A stretch of DNA of 64,000 bases from Deferribacteraceae bacterium UBA6799. GTDB lineage: Bacteria > Chrysiogenota > Deferribacteres > Deferribacterales > Geovibrionaceae. The notes under the pieces were generated by a model that searched no databases, had not been told where the DNA came from, and saw only the letters and a program-made list of their open reading frames with translations. Both the position numbers and the translations under genes were made by a program. Below are positions 1 to 9,014 of the stretch, piece by piece (within the stretch, counting starts at the first letter, position 1; the number at the start of each line of letters is the position of its first letter). Location: the NCBI GenBank assembly GCA_002452335.1, contig DKFJ01000010.1, positions 139,559 through 203,558 on the forward strand, written 5' to 3'.

Positions 1-1
1 C

Positions 2-748
2 GAGAAGAGCAGAGGAAAGATAGAAAAAGGGAAAAAACGCCTGATATTCACCATGGCCAGACTGGACAAGGTGAAGAACATCACCGGACTGGTAAGAGCG
101 TTCGGCGGTAATCAGGAGCTGAGAAACACGGCGGATCTGGTGGTGATAGCGGGAAACACCGACATCAATTCATCCTCTGACGAAGAGGAGAGAAACCAGA
201 TATCCCAGATGCACCAGCTTTTCGATACCTACGGTCTGGACGGCAGTGTCCGCTGGCTGGGTGTGCATCTGAATAAATCAGTGGCAGGTGAGCTCTACAG
301 ATATATCGCCGAAAACGGAGGAGTATTCGTTCAGCCGGCGATATTCGAGGCGTTCGGTCTGACGGTGATAGAGGCGATGGTGAGCGGACTGCCCGTGTTC
401 GCCACAAAATACGGCGGTCCTCTGGAGATAATAGACAACGGCAGATGCGGATATCACATCAATCCCAACGATGAGGAGGAGATGTCCGGCATCATACTGA
501 AATTCTTTAAAAACTGCGAAAAGGACCCTGAACTATGGAAAAGAGTGTCAGACGCCGCCATAGATCGTGTGCAGGAACGCTATACATGGGATATATATGT
601 TAAAAAACTGCTGAAGCTGTCGAGAGTATACGGATTCTGGAAGTATGTTTCCAATCTGGACAGGGAAGAGACCGGACGGTATATTGATATGTTCTACGGA
701 ACTGTTTACAGATCGCTGGTGGATGATATGAAAAACAGCGGGGCATAA
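2..748 (+). CDS. Sucrose synthase, C-terminal part (5' end outside window)
   Basis: The reading frame is open from base 2, upstream of the first ATG at 53, and the residues before that ATG already belong to the family (KRLIFTMARLDKVKNITGLV), so this is a truncated view of a longer gene. Sucrose synthase (GT4 family, GT-B fold) reversibly makes sucrose and NDP from NDP-glucose and fructose. The visible part is the nucleotide-sugar-binding half: the family stretch GELYRYIA, the E-x7-E motif EAFGLTVIE, the GGPLEII stretch and the C-terminal YGFWKYV helix region. The hydrolytic or phosphate synthases of sucrose lack this C-terminal tail, which favours synthase. The stop codon lies inside a terminator hairpin. 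Nucleotide preference cannot be judged. Confidence 0.88.
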   Translation, partial: EKSRGKIEKGKKRLIFTMARLDKVKNITGLVRAFGGNQELRNTADLVVIAGNTDINSSSDEEERNQISQMHQLFDTYGLDGSVRWLGVHLNKSVAGELYRYIAENGGVFVQPAIFEAFGLTVIEAMVSGLPVFATKYGGPLEIIDNGRCGYHINPNDEEEMSGIILKFFKNCEKDPELWKRVSDAAIDRVQERYTWDIYVKKLLKLSRVYGFWKYVSNLDREETGRYIDMFYGTVYRSLVDDMKNSGA

Positions 749-758
749 GCCCCGCTTC
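738..758. terminator. Terminator hairpin at sucrose synthase stop
   Basis: GCGGGGC (738-744) pairs with GCCCCGC (749-755) around loop ATAA, which contains the stop codon; short T-rich tail follows. It sits between two convergent genes and could serve both. Confidence 0.6.
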
Positions 759-760
759 TG

Positions 761-1189
761 TTATCCTTCGGTGTAGGGAGTCAGTTTTATCCCGTTCTGC
801 GCTCCGGCTTTCACGCCGCCCAGAACGTCGATGACATTTTTATAACCCTGCTCACGCAGTATTTTCACCGCCAGAGAGGTTCTGTTGCCTGTGCGGCAGA
901 CTATGGCAAATTTCTCATCCTTGCTCACGATTCTGCTGAGCTGGTCTGTGAACTCAGATATATTATATCCTCCCCTCTCGTCGAAAAATGTGAGGGTGTA
1001 TGCTCCCTGAACTATGCCTGTCTGGATCCACTCAGGCTTTGTCCTGATATCTATTATCTTGATGCCGGAATCTATCAGAGCCTTTGACAGAGGCTCGTCC
1101 TGTCCTGCTTTGCCAGACGGTCTCATGGCGTAGTAAATAACTCCTGTTATAAATAAAGCGATCAGAATAATAATAATTGATTTCTTCAT
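761..1189 (-). CDS. Membrane-anchored rhodanese-like protein
   Basis: 142 residues: an N-terminal hydrophobic segment (about residues 3-22) that looks like a signal anchor, then a single rhodanese domain. The active-site loop CRTGNRTS (Cys about residue 98) has the cysteine expected for sulfur transfer, and the DIRTKPEW and DVLGGVKAG stretches are typical of the fold. It would act in the periplasm on persulfide sulfur, or as a redox/sulfur carrier; the substrate cannot be read from sequence. Start ATG at 1189 is preceded by a G-rich ribosome site (GGGGGTG). It is convergent with sucrose synthase. Confidence 0.85.
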   Translation of the reverse strand: MKKSIIIILIALFITGVIYYAMRPSGKAGQDEPLSKALIDSGIKIIDIRTKPEWIQTGIVQGAYTLTFFDERGGYNISEFTDQLSRIVSKDEKFAIVCRTGNRTSLAVKILREQGYKNVIDVLGGVKAGAQNGIKLTPYTEG

Positions 1190-1280
1190 TCACGCACCCC
1201 CGAAATTTAGGTCATGATACCATTATTAAACAAAAACAGAAACTACAGATTTGCGCTTAACGTTGATTCACGGGGAAATT

Positions 1281-2498
1281 TCACGCATCGGGAGTGGGCA
1301 GAAACAGGGCTATGACCACACCGCATGCCGTCAGCGCTCCGCTCAGCAGATAGCTTCCGGAAAAAGTCCCGGTATGCTCCGCCAGAACCCCCGCCAGCGA
1401 TGGTCCGCCTGTCTGTCCGGCGGCGAAGAAGAAAGTTATGATGCTGAATGACACCGCCGCCTTGGCAGTGCCGAAATAGTCTCCCACGGCCGCCGCCATG
1501 ATAGTCGGGATAGAGAAAGCGGCTATTCCGTAGAAAAACACGGAAAGCCCGAGTGTGATGTTAGATATCTGTGAACCGGCAAGCAGATATGCCGCTGTCT
1601 GAACAGCGAAAACAACAGCCAGACCTGTCTTTCTGCCGGCCTTGTCAGAGAACATTCCGAAACCGATGCCGGAGAACAGACCGAAAAATCCCACGAAGGA
1701 CCAGAACATTCCGGCAGTGGATTCCGGCAGTCCGTAGTCGTTTATTATGCTGGACACTATGAATGTGCCGTATATGACGTATGTAGCGCCGAATATGAAA
1801 TAGAGCAGACCGAGCGCCATCAGCAGTTTTGCGGTTCCGTGCTTTTTGTCGGGATCGCTTTGCGTGGCGGCGCCGTGTCCTATGGGAGACAGCCCCATAT
1901 CCTCCGGCGAATTCCTCAGCAGGATCACGGCGGACAGACTGACAGCGAGAGTTATGATGCCCATCACCAGCCACACCGAACGCCAGCCTTCAGCACCGTA
2001 TATCGAATTGATGAAAGGAACGAAATACCCGGCGCTGATGATGGCGACGCCGTTTCCGGTCACCATCAGACCCGCCGCTTTGCCCCTTTTGCTTCTCAAA
2101 AACCAGTGGGAGATCAGAACCATAATGATAATATTGGCAAATCCGCTTCCGGCGCCTGTCAGGGCATACAGAAAAGCGATTCTGCCTGTGGAGTGAGCGG
2201 AAGATATCATGATCATGCAGACAGCTATCAGAAGCAGACCGAGGGATATGGCCAGTCTGGGTCTTAGTTTTTTTATGACGTATGGGGCGAGAGCGACCGA
2301 GGCGAGATATCCGGCGAAGTTGGAAGAGCTGATGAACCCTGCGCTGTCATATGAGATGCCCAGTCCAGCGCGCATGGATGGTATCAGCATGCCGTATGCG
2401 AAACGAGCCAGACCCAGCGATGTGAAAACAGTGAAAAAACCGATGAGCACTATAACCCATCCGTAGTAAAAATTTCCTTTATGGGCGGCAGGCTGCAT
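1281..2498 (-). CDS. MFS transporter (YbfB/YjiJ-like)
   Basis: 405 residues with about twelve hydrophobic segments, starting with a short cytoplasmic tail and the family-like stretch FYYGWVIVLIGFF, and with a loop containing the charged RSKRGKAAGL motif between helices 4 and 5 typical of major facilitator exporters. The overall pattern resembles the YbfB/YjiJ branch (arabinose-efflux-like). Substrate unknown. Start ATG 2498 follows AAGGG at 7 nt. It stands alone between the rhodanese and the DsrE-like gene with its own promoter region upstream (2499-2608). Confidence 0.8.
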   Translation of the reverse strand: MQPAAHKGNFYYGWVIVLIGFFTVFTSLGLARFAYGMLIPSMRAGLGISYDSAGFISSSNFAGYLASVALAPYVIKKLRPRLAISLGLLLIAVCMIMISSAHSTGRIAFLYALTGAGSGFANIIIMVLISHWFLRSKRGKAAGLMVTGNGVAIISAGYFVPFINSIYGAEGWRSVWLVMGIITLAVSLSAVILLRNSPEDMGLSPIGHGAATQSDPDKKHGTAKLLMALGLLYFIFGATYVIYGTFIVSSIINDYGLPESTAGMFWSFVGFFGLFSGIGFGMFSDKAGRKTGLAVVFAVQTAAYLLAGSQISNITLGLSVFFYGIAAFSIPTIMAAAVGDYFGTAKAAVSFSIITFFFAAGQTGGPSLAGVLAEHTGTFSGSYLLSGALTACGVVIALFLPTPDA

Positions 2499-2608
2499 AT
2501 AATACCCTTAAATTTATTTGTTAAGCTAACTAATGTTGTTGCTATTTTCAGTATACTTAGCGTTTTTAACTTTAGGGTATTTTAAACCTGCCGCCGCAGA
2601 AAGTCCAG

Positions 2609-3082
2609 TTATTCCATCGGCAGCATGGCGTATCCCTGATTCTGATAGCCTATCAGAGAGACGTATCCGTTCTGAACCACTGTCAGGTCGGGGTCTATGT
2701 CCGCCGGGTCAATTTTTAGAAGTCTCAGCGCTATGGCGCATTGCTCCAGTCTGGCGCCTCTTTTTTTCAGTTCAGCCACCAGACCCTGTATCTCCTGACG
2801 GGTCTGTCTGTCTTCCTCGTTCAGGTACCTGTCGCCCATAGTCATGAAACGGGACGCCTGCCCACGCACAGCAATCACCGTGTCCGGCTTTACATCGCTC
2901 TGGGCTATGTTGTCCATTGTTTCCATGATGAGCCTGAGGCGCAGAGCCAGAAGCTGTCCGCTGCCCTGATTAAGGTCAACTACAAATTTCGCTTCGCTCA
3001 GTCCCTTGAGGGAGGAGGGTTCGGCATATACTGCCGATGTTATCAGCATCAACGCTGTTATTATGTATGTTATCGTTTTCAT
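2609..3082 (-). CDS. Exported DsrE-like protein
   Basis: 157 residues from the ATG at 3082, chosen over an upstream TTG at 3112 because it gives a clean signal peptide (MKTITYIITALMLITSAVYA) and follows a GAGG ribosome site. The mature part resembles the DsrE/DsrF-like fold: an early FVVDLNQ strand, a TVIAVRGQASRFM segment and a helical KKRGARLEQCAIALR region with one cysteine in the position used by sulfur-carrier relatives. A role in periplasmic sulfur handling is plausible but unproven. It lies just downstream of the DUF3124 gene (63 nt gap) and may share its transcript. Confidence 0.65.
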   Translation of the reverse strand: MKTITYIITALMLITSAVYAEPSSLKGLSEAKFVVDLNQGSGQLLALRLRLIMETMDNIAQSDVKPDTVIAVRGQASRFMTMGDRYLNEEDRQTRQEIQGLVAELKKRGARLEQCAIALRLLKIDPADIDPDLTVVQNGYVSLIGYQNQGYAMLPME

Positions 3083-3144
3083 GATGATCCTCACTGCTGT
3101 TATATAAAACAATATAGGAGGAGTATAAAAGGATGCAATAGGTC

Positions 3145-3600
3145 TTATTTAGATTCCAGAATAACCTTGCCTCTTGACGTGAACGAAATACCCTGCTGGT
3201 TCTGGGCTCCTATCATCACTGATTCTATCAGCGGGGCAGATACCGCTTTAGGAGATGTCCAGCGGACTATGACGCTGGCTCCCGATCCGCCCTGTTTGTC
3301 GGATTCTTTTATAACGAACCGTACCGCTGTGAGTGGTTTAATGGTAATAGGCTTCGGAGTGTATTCGGCTATCTTCTGACCGTCGGAGTCATAGTAGTCG
3401 GCGGAGATAATGGTGACAGGAGCAGACATATCGGTGTTTCTGATGCTGACAGTGGCAGTCAGAAGGAAGGGACGTTCTCTGTCTCCGGTGTATATGTGAG
3501 AGTATACTGGGACGTATACTGTCTGCCCTTTGGACATTTCTGCATGGACGGTGAAAAGACAACATAACATAAACAGAGTTAACAGAACCGGTTTTTTCAT
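3145..3600 (-). CDS. DUF3124 exported protein
   Basis: 151 residues with a signal peptide (MKKPVLLTLFMLCCLFTVHA) followed by a beta-rich domain recognised as DUF3124: the opening GQTVYVPVYSHIY, the central LTATVSIRNTD and the YYDSDGQKIAEY stretches are typical of the family. Function is not known; it is probably a periplasmic adaptor or binding domain. Start ATG 3600 is preceded by a GGGGGG-rich stretch. It is followed by the DsrE-like gene on the same strand. Confidence 0.75.
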   Translation of the reverse strand: MKKPVLLTLFMLCCLFTVHAEMSKGQTVYVPVYSHIYTGDRERPFLLTATVSIRNTDMSAPVTIISADYYDSDGQKIAEYTPKPITIKPLTAVRFVIKESDKQGGSGASVIVRWTSPKAVSAPLIESVMIGAQNQQGISFTSRGKVILESK

Positions 3601-3938
3601 CAGAACCCCCCGTCGGATATTGATAATTTAATATAAGCAATGATGCCATGATTGTAAACAGTACTGTTTATTTTATGATTATAAAGTACATAAGATACTA
3701 ATAAATCATAAATTTAATGTTTTTGTGTTAATTTTGTTAAAATAACCTTTTTTTTCTGGAGAGATTATGTTTAAAATATATAGAGAAAAGTTATTGTTAT
3801 CCGCTCTTATTTTGAATTGGATAGTATCGTAAAATAACTAATTAAATTTAAACTGTAAGATTTAGTTTGCATTTTGAACTAAGTTTCATATCTTATACTT
3901 ATAGATACAAATTGATCCTTTTATATTTGGGGTGATTT
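3601..3938. other. A+T-rich intergenic region upstream of two divergent genes
   Basis: 338 bases between the divergently transcribed DUF3124 and chemoreceptor genes. It is strongly A+T-rich and must hold both promoters. A good -10-like TATACT occurs at 3894-3899, but no well-spaced -35 is evident. No RNA gene or repeat was found. Confidence 0.5.
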
Positions 3939-5615
3939 ATGTTTAAATCCATTAAAACAAAAATTCTATCTTTAGTGATTGTTCCCGTTCTGCTGGTTAC
4001 AGTAGTCATTTCTGTTTCGGTCATTTTCGAGATGCGCAGTTCCGCAGCGGATGAGGTGGAGCTTGCCAGAAAAGAGCTGATGAACAGCAAAGAAGTTGAG
4101 TTGAAAGAAATAGTGGATGTCGCCAAGACATCTCTGGACGCAATAGTTGAAAAAGCTGAAACACCGGAAGAAGCGCTGGCTTCCGCCGAAGCGATGGTGA
4201 ACAGCATGAAGTTCGGTCATGACGGCTATATCTTCGCATACAGCTACGACGGTGTTCTGATGGCATCAAGAGTAGGCGGGGGTAATATTGGCAAAAATAT
4301 GATGGACCAGACTGATGACAACGGGGTTCATTTCATAAAGGAACTTGTGAACGCTGGAAAAAATGGAGGCGGATATGTACATTATATTTGGCAGAAGCCT
4401 CCCACCAATAAGCTCGCGCCGAAACTCAGCTATGCCGACAGCGTGGATAAGCTGGAGTGGATGATCGGCACAGGTTTCTATATTGACGACATAGAGGCAG
4501 CCATAGAGGAAATCAGGCTTAACTCAGCAGCGAAGATAAAGAAAATAACTGTTTTCATTCTGATACTTGCTGTTGTGGTTGTCGCGGCTTCCATTGCAGC
4601 GACACTTTTCTTTGTTTCAAAAATTACCAAAGGTGTTGTCACAGCGGCTGATATGCTGAAAGAGATATCAGCGGGCGAGGGCGACCTTACGAAGAAACTG
4701 CCGGTGACATCACACGACGAAGTCGGCAGAATGTCTGAATATTTCAACCTTTTCATAGAAAAACTGAAAGATATAGTGGCGACCGTGCAGGCAAACGCTC
4801 ACTCTGTGGCGTCCGGCAGCACCGAGCTTGCCGCGGCGACAGAAGAGCTTTCCACAACCATGAGCGATCAGTCTTCTCAGGTTTCCGGAGTGGCATCCGC
4901 CACAGAAGAGATGAGCACATCCTCCTCTCTGATAATGGACAACCTGGAACACAGCAGCAAAGTGGCAGCGGAAACATCCTCCAGCACCATCGAGGGAAGC
5001 AAGATGCTTCAGAAAGCTGTGGGCGAGATTCAGCAGATTAAAGACCGGGTGGATCAGCTGGGTACAACCATAGAGAGTCTTGCCAACTCGTCTCAGGAGA
5101 TCAACGAGATCCTGAACGTGATCAGCGATATCGCCGACCAGACCAACCTTCTGGCGCTGAACGCAGCGATAGAGGCTGCCAGAGCCGGCGAACACGGACG
5201 TGGTTTCGCTGTGGTGGCTGATGAGGTACGCAAGCTGGCGGAAAGAACACAGAGCGCCACAGGCGAGATAGGATCTATCATCAACAACCTGCAGAAAGAA
5301 TCGAGCAGGGCGTCTGACGATATGGGTATCGCCCTGACACAGGTCGATTCCGGCGTGAAAACCATGCTGACGACATCGACGTTCTTCGACAGGATCGTGA
5401 CATCTGTATCGCAGATGAGCGACATGAACAATGTGATAGAAACATCTATCAAAGAGCAGGTTCAGGCGATAGACAATATCAACGATAACGCACAGACCAT
5501 CTCTGCGGGAATAGAGCAGAGCTCACACGCTCTGGCGGAGATCAGCAGGACAGTGTCCGATCTGGAAAGACAGTCGGAAGAGCTGATGAGCATTATGGGT
5601 CAGTTCAAAATATAA
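3939..5615 (+). CDS. Methyl-accepting chemotaxis protein with single Cache domain
   Basis: 558 residues. Order: transmembrane helix 1 (about 9-29), periplasmic single-Cache (sCache_2) sensor with GHDGYIFAYSYDGVLMA and the WMIGTGFYIDDI end motif (to about 190), transmembrane helix 2 (about 202-226), HAMP linker (about 228-280), and a cytoplasmic signalling hairpin whose tip carries the conserved EINEILNVISDIADQTNLLA and AARAGEHGRGFAVVADEVR stretches that bind CheA/CheW. It senses a small ligand, often an organic acid for this sensor type, and controls flagellar bias. No C-terminal CheR-tethering pentapeptide is visible. Start follows GGGGTGA; a terminator follows the stop. Confidence 0.92.
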   Translation: MFKSIKTKILSLVIVPVLLVTVVISVSVIFEMRSSAADEVELARKELMNSKEVELKEIVDVAKTSLDAIVEKAETPEEALASAEAMVNSMKFGHDGYIFAYSYDGVLMASRVGGGNIGKNMMDQTDDNGVHFIKELVNAGKNGGGYVHYIWQKPPTNKLAPKLSYADSVDKLEWMIGTGFYIDDIEAAIEEIRLNSAAKIKKITVFILILAVVVVAASIAATLFFVSKITKGVVTAADMLKEISAGEGDLTKKLPVTSHDEVGRMSEYFNLFIEKLKDIVATVQANAHSVASGSTELAAATEELSTTMSDQSSQVSGVASATEEMSTSSSLIMDNLEHSSKVAAETSSSTIEGSKMLQKAVGEIQQIKDRVDQLGTTIESLANSSQEINEILNVISDIADQTNLLALNAAIEAARAGEHGRGFAVVADEVRKLAERTQSATGEIGSIINNLQKESSRASDDMGIALTQVDSGVKTMLTTSTFFDRIVTSVSQMSDMNNVIETSIKEQVQAIDNINDNAQTISAGIEQSSHALAEISRTVSDLERQSEELMSIMGQFKI

Positions 5616-5619
5616 GCTG

Positions 5620-5648
5620 AAGGCGGTCTTAGGACCGCCTTTTTTTTG
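5620..5648 (+). terminator. Rho-independent terminator of chemoreceptor gene
   Basis: Stem AAGGCGGTC (5620-5628) with GACCGCCTT (5633-5641), loop TTAG, followed by a run of T. Confidence 0.9.
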
Positions 5649-5731
5649 TGTGCGAATTAATCGGAAATGCCTTGTCCTGAAAACATCAATCATGTAAAAT
5701 CTGTTGTTCTAATATTTTATCAGGTGATTTA

Positions 5732-7852
5732 ATGAGAGACAGTCTTTATCAGGAATTTACTTTTAACAGAAATCATATAGACAGCGTTATCAATCTTTTT
5801 CTGGACGGCAACACAGTGCCGTTCATTGCCCGCTACCGTAAGGAACAGACGGGCAACATGGACGCGGAGGACATCAGAAACATCATCGAGCGTTACGAAT
5901 ATCTGGAGAATCTTATAAAGCGTAAAGAAGAGGTCATAGCCGCCATAGACGAAAGGGGCAAGCTGACCGATGAGCTGAAAAGCCGAATATTGAAGGCCGC
6001 CACCCTGAAAGAGGTGGAAGACCTCTATGAACCCTACAAAACCAAGAAAAAGACCAAAGGGGATATAGCCAGAGAAGCCGGGCTTGAGCCGCTGGCTGTT
6101 TATATCCGCTCCTCAGCCGACCTTTCCGCTCTGGATGCGGAGGCGTCAAAATATATCTGCGAGGCGGTGGCGGACGCCACGACAGCAGTGAGCATGGCAT
6201 CCGACATCATCACGGAGGATATAGGGCATGATGTGGACGTGAAAAACCGCATCAGGGAGCTTTACTCCCAGTATGCCGTGCTGGAATCCTCCAAAAAGAC
6301 GGAGAGCAATGAGCGCAACCCCTATGAGGATTACTACGATTTCGACCAGAAGATAGCGGATATTCCCCCGCACAGGGTGCTTGCCATGTTCAGGGGCGAG
6401 CGTGAGAAGATACTGAAGCTGAAGATGACTATAGACGAGGAGATGTGCCTGAACGCCGTTCAGAAGATCACAGCGGACAAAGGCGCTGTTCTGAACGATG
6501 TTGTCGTGAAATGCTGCCGTCAGGCGTTTAAAAAGATGATAGAGCTTTCGCTGGAGCTGGAATTCAGAGCCGAGCTGAAAGAGAAGGGCGAGCTGAAGGC
6601 CATAGACGTTTTCGCTTCTAATCTGAAAAACCTTCTGATGACCCCCACTGTGCGCAATAATGTTATTATAGGTATAGATCCCGCATTCCGCACAGGATGC
6701 AAATACGCCGTGGTGGACGCCACGGGGAATCTGCTTACATACGGTGTGATGTACCCCACCAAACCGCAGGAAGACGTGGAGGGCAGCCGTAAAACCCTTC
6801 TGAAACTGGTCAAGGAATACGGAGTGAATGCCTGCGCCATAGGCAACGGCACAGCCAGCCGTGAGACAGAGGAGTTCGTGGCGGGTGTTATCAGCCGTGA
6901 CGGACTGGATATCAGATATACCATAGTCAGCGAGGCCGGAGCCAGTGTGTATTCCGCGTCTGACGTGGCTAAGAAGGAGTTTCCGGAGCTGGATGTCTCC
7001 ATCAGGGGCGCTATATCCATAGCCAGACGTGTTATCGATCCTCTGGCGGAGCTGGTTAAGATCGACCCGAAATCCATAGGGGTGGGAATGTACCAGCACG
7101 ATGTTCAGGGGAAAAAACTTGATAAAACTCTGACAGACGTTGTGGAAGATGTGGTGAATAATGTAGGTGTGGATCTGAATACCGCCAGCGCATCACTTCT
7201 GTCATATGTTTCCGGACTCACAGCGTCACTCGCTGAAAAAATAGTGAAATTCAGAGATACCATCGGGCGTTTTTCATCAAGAGAAGAGCTGATGAAGGTG
7301 GACGGCGTAGGCGAACAGACCTATAAACAGTCCGCCGGATTTTTAAAAATATACGGCGGGAAAGAGAAGCTGGACAGTATGTTCATCCACCCGGAGAGCT
7401 ATGGCGCTGTGCACGCGTTTCTGAACGCCATGAGCCTTTCCGTGGACAAGTGCGAGATGGTTAAGCTGGCGGTGAAAGGAAAAGATACCTCCGCCATCGC
7501 TTCTAAGCTGGGCATCGGAGAGTTTACACTGAAAGATATTCTGGAAAACCTGGAAAAACCCGACAGAGACATCAGGGACAATGTGGATCCGGTGATATTC
7601 AAAAAGGGTATCCTGAGCATAGATGAGCTTAACGTTGGGGATATACTGACCGGAAAGATCAGCAATGTTCTGGATTTCGGCGCTTTTGTGGATGTCGGAC
7701 TGAAAAATGACGGGCTGGTGCATATATCCCAGCTGGCCGACAGATTTGTAAAAGACCCCTCCGAGGTTGTGAAAGTGGGGCAGATAGTTAAGACAAAAGT
7801 TCTGTCCATAGATAAAGACAGAGGGCGGCTGTCCCTCAGCATGAGGATCTGA
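5732..7852 (+). CDS. tex: Tex family RNA-binding transcription factor
   Basis: 706 residues, the usual length for Tex. Order: N-terminal helical Tex domain with the family stretch VPFIARYRKEQTG (about 29-41) and the DLYEPYKTKKKTK motif; a YqgF/RNase H-like domain (about 310-440) starting IIGIDPAFRTGCKYAVVD; helix-hairpin-helix repeats (about 480-570) with FSSREELMKVDGVG; and a C-terminal S1 RNA-binding domain (about 635-706) with FGAFVDVGLKNDGLVH. Tex proteins bind nucleic acid and associate with RNA polymerase. It starts after CAGGTGA and is followed after one base by an ATP-grasp gene, so the two are probably co-transcribed. Confidence 0.95.
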   Translation: MRDSLYQEFTFNRNHIDSVINLFLDGNTVPFIARYRKEQTGNMDAEDIRNIIERYEYLENLIKRKEEVIAAIDERGKLTDELKSRILKAATLKEVEDLYEPYKTKKKTKGDIAREAGLEPLAVYIRSSADLSALDAEASKYICEAVADATTAVSMASDIITEDIGHDVDVKNRIRELYSQYAVLESSKKTESNERNPYEDYYDFDQKIADIPPHRVLAMFRGEREKILKLKMTIDEEMCLNAVQKITADKGAVLNDVVVKCCRQAFKKMIELSLELEFRAELKEKGELKAIDVFASNLKNLLMTPTVRNNVIIGIDPAFRTGCKYAVVDATGNLLTYGVMYPTKPQEDVEGSRKTLLKLVKEYGVNACAIGNGTASRETEEFVAGVISRDGLDIRYTIVSEAGASVYSASDVAKKEFPELDVSIRGAISIARRVIDPLAELVKIDPKSIGVGMYQHDVQGKKLDKTLTDVVEDVVNNVGVDLNTASASLLSYVSGLTASLAEKIVKFRDTIGRFSSREELMKVDGVGEQTYKQSAGFLKIYGGKEKLDSMFIHPESYGAVHAFLNAMSLSVDKCEMVKLAVKGKDTSAIASKLGIGEFTLKDILENLEKPDRDIRDNVDPVIFKKGILSIDELNVGDILTGKISNVLDFGAFVDVGLKNDGLVHISQLADRFVKDPSEVVKVGQIVKTKVLSIDKDRGRLSLSMRI

Positions 7853-7853
7853 T

Positions 7854-9014
7854 ATGTTTATATTCGACAAGCCTTTTGTGTCCAAACTCCTGCTGGACAC
7901 GGTGAAGAGACACGGTTATCCGCTTCTGGAAAATGATACAGCAAAAGAGCTGTGCGGTGACGGATTTAACCTCCTGAGCCCGGCCAGATTTGCCGACCGT
8001 TTCCGCAGCAGACCTCTGCTGTATTCCAATTCTGAGAACGCTATAAGCTGGATCAACGAGAATCTTGCTTTCTCCGATATAGTAGAAAAGACTGATCTGT
8101 TCAAAAACAAAGTGAAGTTCAGAGATCTGCTCAGCGGGATGTATCCTGATTTCTATTATCAGGAGGTCATGTTCGACCAGATACAGCATCTCAGCACCAA
8201 GGATCTGAAATATCCGTTCATAATCAAACCCGCCGTGGGTTTTTTCAGTCTCGGCGTTTACTACGTTCATGACGAGAAGGCGTGGAAAACCATCCGCCCC
8301 AAAGTAATTTCTGATGTGGAAAAGATAAAAGACTATTATCCGGAAGACGTTCTGAACTCTTCCAGTTTTATCATCGAAGAGGTGATAGAAGGAACCGAAT
8401 ACGCCATAGACGCCTATTACAACGCTTCCGGCGATCCTGTGATACTGGATGTTCTGAAGCATAATTTCGCCGGGGCGGAAGATGTTTCCGACAGAGTCTA
8501 TATCACTTCCGTGGAGATAATTAAGGATATATCAGAGAAGGTCAGAAAATTTCTGGTGTCTCTGGGCAGACTGGCTCTGCTGAAAAACTATCCTTTTCAT
8601 ATTGAGGTGCGCATAGACAGTCAGGGGCGTGTTGTGCCTATAGAGCTGAACCCTCTGCGTTTTGCGGGATGGTGCTGCACAGATATCGCCTATTATTCCT
8701 ATGGAATCAATACATACGAATATTTCGCCGATAATGTCCATGTGGACTGGGACGAGGTGGAGAAAGAGCATCGGGGCAGAACATACGCTCTGGTGGTGGT
8801 TGAAAAAAGCCCGAATATAGACGACAGCAAACTGCTGGGATTCGATTATGAAAAGCTGAAAAAATCATTCAGCAGGGTGCTTGAGATCAGAGAGACTGAT
8901 TTTGTGAAATACGGCGTTTTCTGCTTTTTGTTTGTGGAGGTTGACGGCGAGGATTCAGAAGAACTGAAAGCTATTCTGAACTCTGATCTGTCTGAATATC
9001 TCTTATACTATTAA
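7854..9014 (+). CDS. ATP-grasp domain protein
   Basis: 386 residues with an ATP-grasp core: the lysine-containing strand YPFIIKPAVGFFSLGVY (about 120-136), the acidic FIIEEVIEGTEYAID segment (about 177-191) and the metal-binding FHIEVRIDSQG..VPIELNPLRFAG segment (about 246-271). Such enzymes join a carboxylate to an amine or thiol via acyl phosphate; no substrate can be assigned. It begins one base after the tex stop, using GAGG inside tex as ribosome site. Its 3' end overlaps the 3' end of the convergent dus gene by 44 bases. Confidence 0.8.
   Translation: MFIFDKPFVSKLLLDTVKRHGYPLLENDTAKELCGDGFNLLSPARFADRFRSRPLLYSNSENAISWINENLAFSDIVEKTDLFKNKVKFRDLLSGMYPDFYYQEVMFDQIQHLSTKDLKYPFIIKPAVGFFSLGVYYVHDEKAWKTIRPKVISDVEKIKDYYPEDVLNSSSFIIEEVIEGTEYAIDAYYNASGDPVILDVLKHNFAGAEDVSDRVYITSVEIIKDISEKVRKFLVSLGRLALLKNYPFHIEVRIDSQGRVVPIELNPLRFAGWCCTDIAYYSYGINTYEYFADNVHVDWDEVEKEHRGRTYALVVVEKSPNIDDSKLLGFDYEKLKKSFSRVLEIRETDFVKYGVFCFLFVEVDGEDSEELKAILNSDLSEYLLYY

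Noticed and set aside
165..407. Open frame opposite the sucrose synthase gene
   Set aside because: Arg/Ser-rich shadow of a real gene; no ribosome site or family.
6146..7099. 317-codon open frame opposite tex
   Set aside because: Antisense of conserved tex domains; no independent evidence of coding.
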